DNA of 64,000 nucleotides. Source: Maricaulis sp036231565. Lineage in GTDB: Bacteria; Pseudomonadota; Alphaproteobacteria; Caulobacterales; Maricaulaceae. A program made the position numbers and the translations under genes. Under the pieces are notes generated by a model. The model did not search any database and was not told the origin of the DNA. It saw nothing but the letters and a program-made list of their open reading frames with translations. Numbering within the stretch: position 1 is the first letter of the stretch; every line of letters starts with the position of its first letter. The stretch is taken from the NCBI GenBank assembly GCA_036231565.1, contig JAZAHA010000006.1, positions 1 through 64,000 on the forward strand, written 5' to 3'. Shown piece after piece: positions 63,405-64,000 of the stretch.

Positions 63405-64000
63405 ATGACAAGCAAACCCCTTTTTGATGGCGATGTCGTGATCGCCGGCGGCGGTCTCGCCGGAATGACGCTGGCCCTGGCCATGGACCAGGCCGGTCTG
63501 TCGGTCGCGGTCGTGGACGCGCTGGAATTCTCAGACCAGCTGGCGCCGACTTTCGATGGCCGCGCTTCGGCGCTGGCCTACACCTCTTGGCGCATGTTCG
63601 AGGCGCTGGGGGTGGCCGATCACCTGCGCGAGCACGCCCAGCGGATCGAGCACATCCTGGTGTGTGACGGGCGGCCCTATGGTGGCGACAAGCCCGGCGG
63701 TCCGGGACCGCACACGCTGCATTTCGACCGCAACGAGATCTCCGAAGGCCCGGACGGGGAGCCGCTGGGCTGGATGGCCGAGAACCGGCGCTCGCGCCAG
63801 GCGCTCGTCAAAGCGCTGCAGGCGCGGCCGCAGATCACGCTGATCGCACCGGCGCGCGCCGATCGCTATGAACATCGCAAGGGCGGGATCGATCTTGTCC
63901 TCGCTGACGGGCAACGCCTGTCCGGCAAGCTGCTGGTCGCGTGCGATGGCAAGTTCTCGCGCCTGCGCGATCAGGCCCGTGTGCGCACGGCCGGCTGGGG
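63405..64000 (+). CDS. UbiH/COQ6-family FAD monooxygenase (partial)
   Basis: This gene runs off the right edge; 198 codons are present. The protein has the FAD motif DVVIAGGGLAGMTLALAMDQ near the start, the usual FDGRASALAYTSWRMFEALG, and LLVACDGKFSRLRDQ, where the DG motif binds FAD and NADPH. Members hydroxylate the ubiquinone ring (UbiH, UbiF, UbiI); which position cannot be told from this part. The ATG at 63405 follows a 107-bp gap from ftsK, which it faces head to head. Confidence 0.9.
   Translation, partial: MTSKPLFDGDVVIAGGGLAGMTLALAMDQAGLSVAVVDALEFSDQLAPTFDGRASALAYTSWRMFEALGVADHLREHAQRIEHILVCDGRPYGGDKPGGPGPHTLHFDRNEISEGPDGEPLGWMAENRRSRQALVKALQARPQITLIAPARADRYEHRKGGIDLVLADGQRLSGKLLVACDGKFSRLRDQARVRTAGW

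Overview
The window is a GC-rich, gene-dense stretch of an alphaproteobacterial chromosome. Its gene content and order best fit a Caulobacter/Maricaulis-type bacterium (Caulobacterales or Hyphomonadales/Maricaulales). Evidence includes dnaK-dnaJ-dapB, the hemE/ppsR junction, mnmE-mnmG-rsmG-parA-parB, the DUF3576-leuS-lptE-holA string, an NtrZ-type protein, a CenR-type response regulator, Tim44-like and DUF2244 proteins, and a ferrochelatase with extra C-terminal cysteines. The genus is inferred from protein resemblance and synteny; no rRNA gene is present to settle it. No tRNA, rRNA, CRISPR array, prophage or transposase was seen.

Layout, left to right. (1) 0.1-7.8 kb: a lipoprotein gene, then dnaK, an FkbM methyltransferase gene, dnaJ, a membrane protein, dapB and a WYL regulator. 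(2) 8.1-15.3 kb: a minus-strand group (DUF2244, Ada-like alkyltransferase, membrane protein, glyoxalase I) divergent from nth, then CHAD and ATP-grasp genes and adenosine kinase. (3) 15.5-22.3 kb: a GGDEF-EAL protein and hslV and hslU, which are split by a two-DTG aspartic protease gene, a VOC gene and repeats. (4) 22.2-29.1 kb: timA-mltA-smr, secB, and the overlapping operon ppsR-maf-aroE-coaE-dnaQ. (5) 29.09-29.54 kb: an AT-rich intergenic region between ppsR and hemE that is the likely chromosomal replication origin. (6) 29.5-33.6 kb: hemE-hemH-hemJ-rho. (7) 33.8-38.1 kb: mostly minus-strand accessory genes, including a ribbon-helix-helix regulator pair. (8) 38.1-48.9 kb: DUF6489-mnmE-mnmG-rsmG-parA-parB with four parS sites, then holA, lptE, leuS and a DUF3576 lipoprotein on the minus strand. 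(9) 49.1-64 kb: an outer-membrane barrel, ntrZ, a ThiE-like gene, yggS, an L,D-transpeptidase, cenR with a DUF922 protease, a large TAXI-binding-domain/ion-channel/RCK fusion, xthA, lolA, a HAD phosphatase, ftsK and the start of a UbiH-family monooxygenase.

The window therefore holds the replication and segregation centre of the chromosome: putative oriC, parS sites 10-12.5 kb away, ParA/ParB, two DNA polymerase III subunits (HolA, DnaQ) and the FtsK translocase. Around it lie housekeeping genes for protein folding and quality control, haem synthesis, tRNA modification and envelope maintenance. At least three families of palindromic intergenic repeats recur. The most unusual coding feature is the 1028-residue fusion at 54441-57527, which looks like a ligand-gated ion channel with a TAXI-type sensor and a non-canonical selectivity filter.
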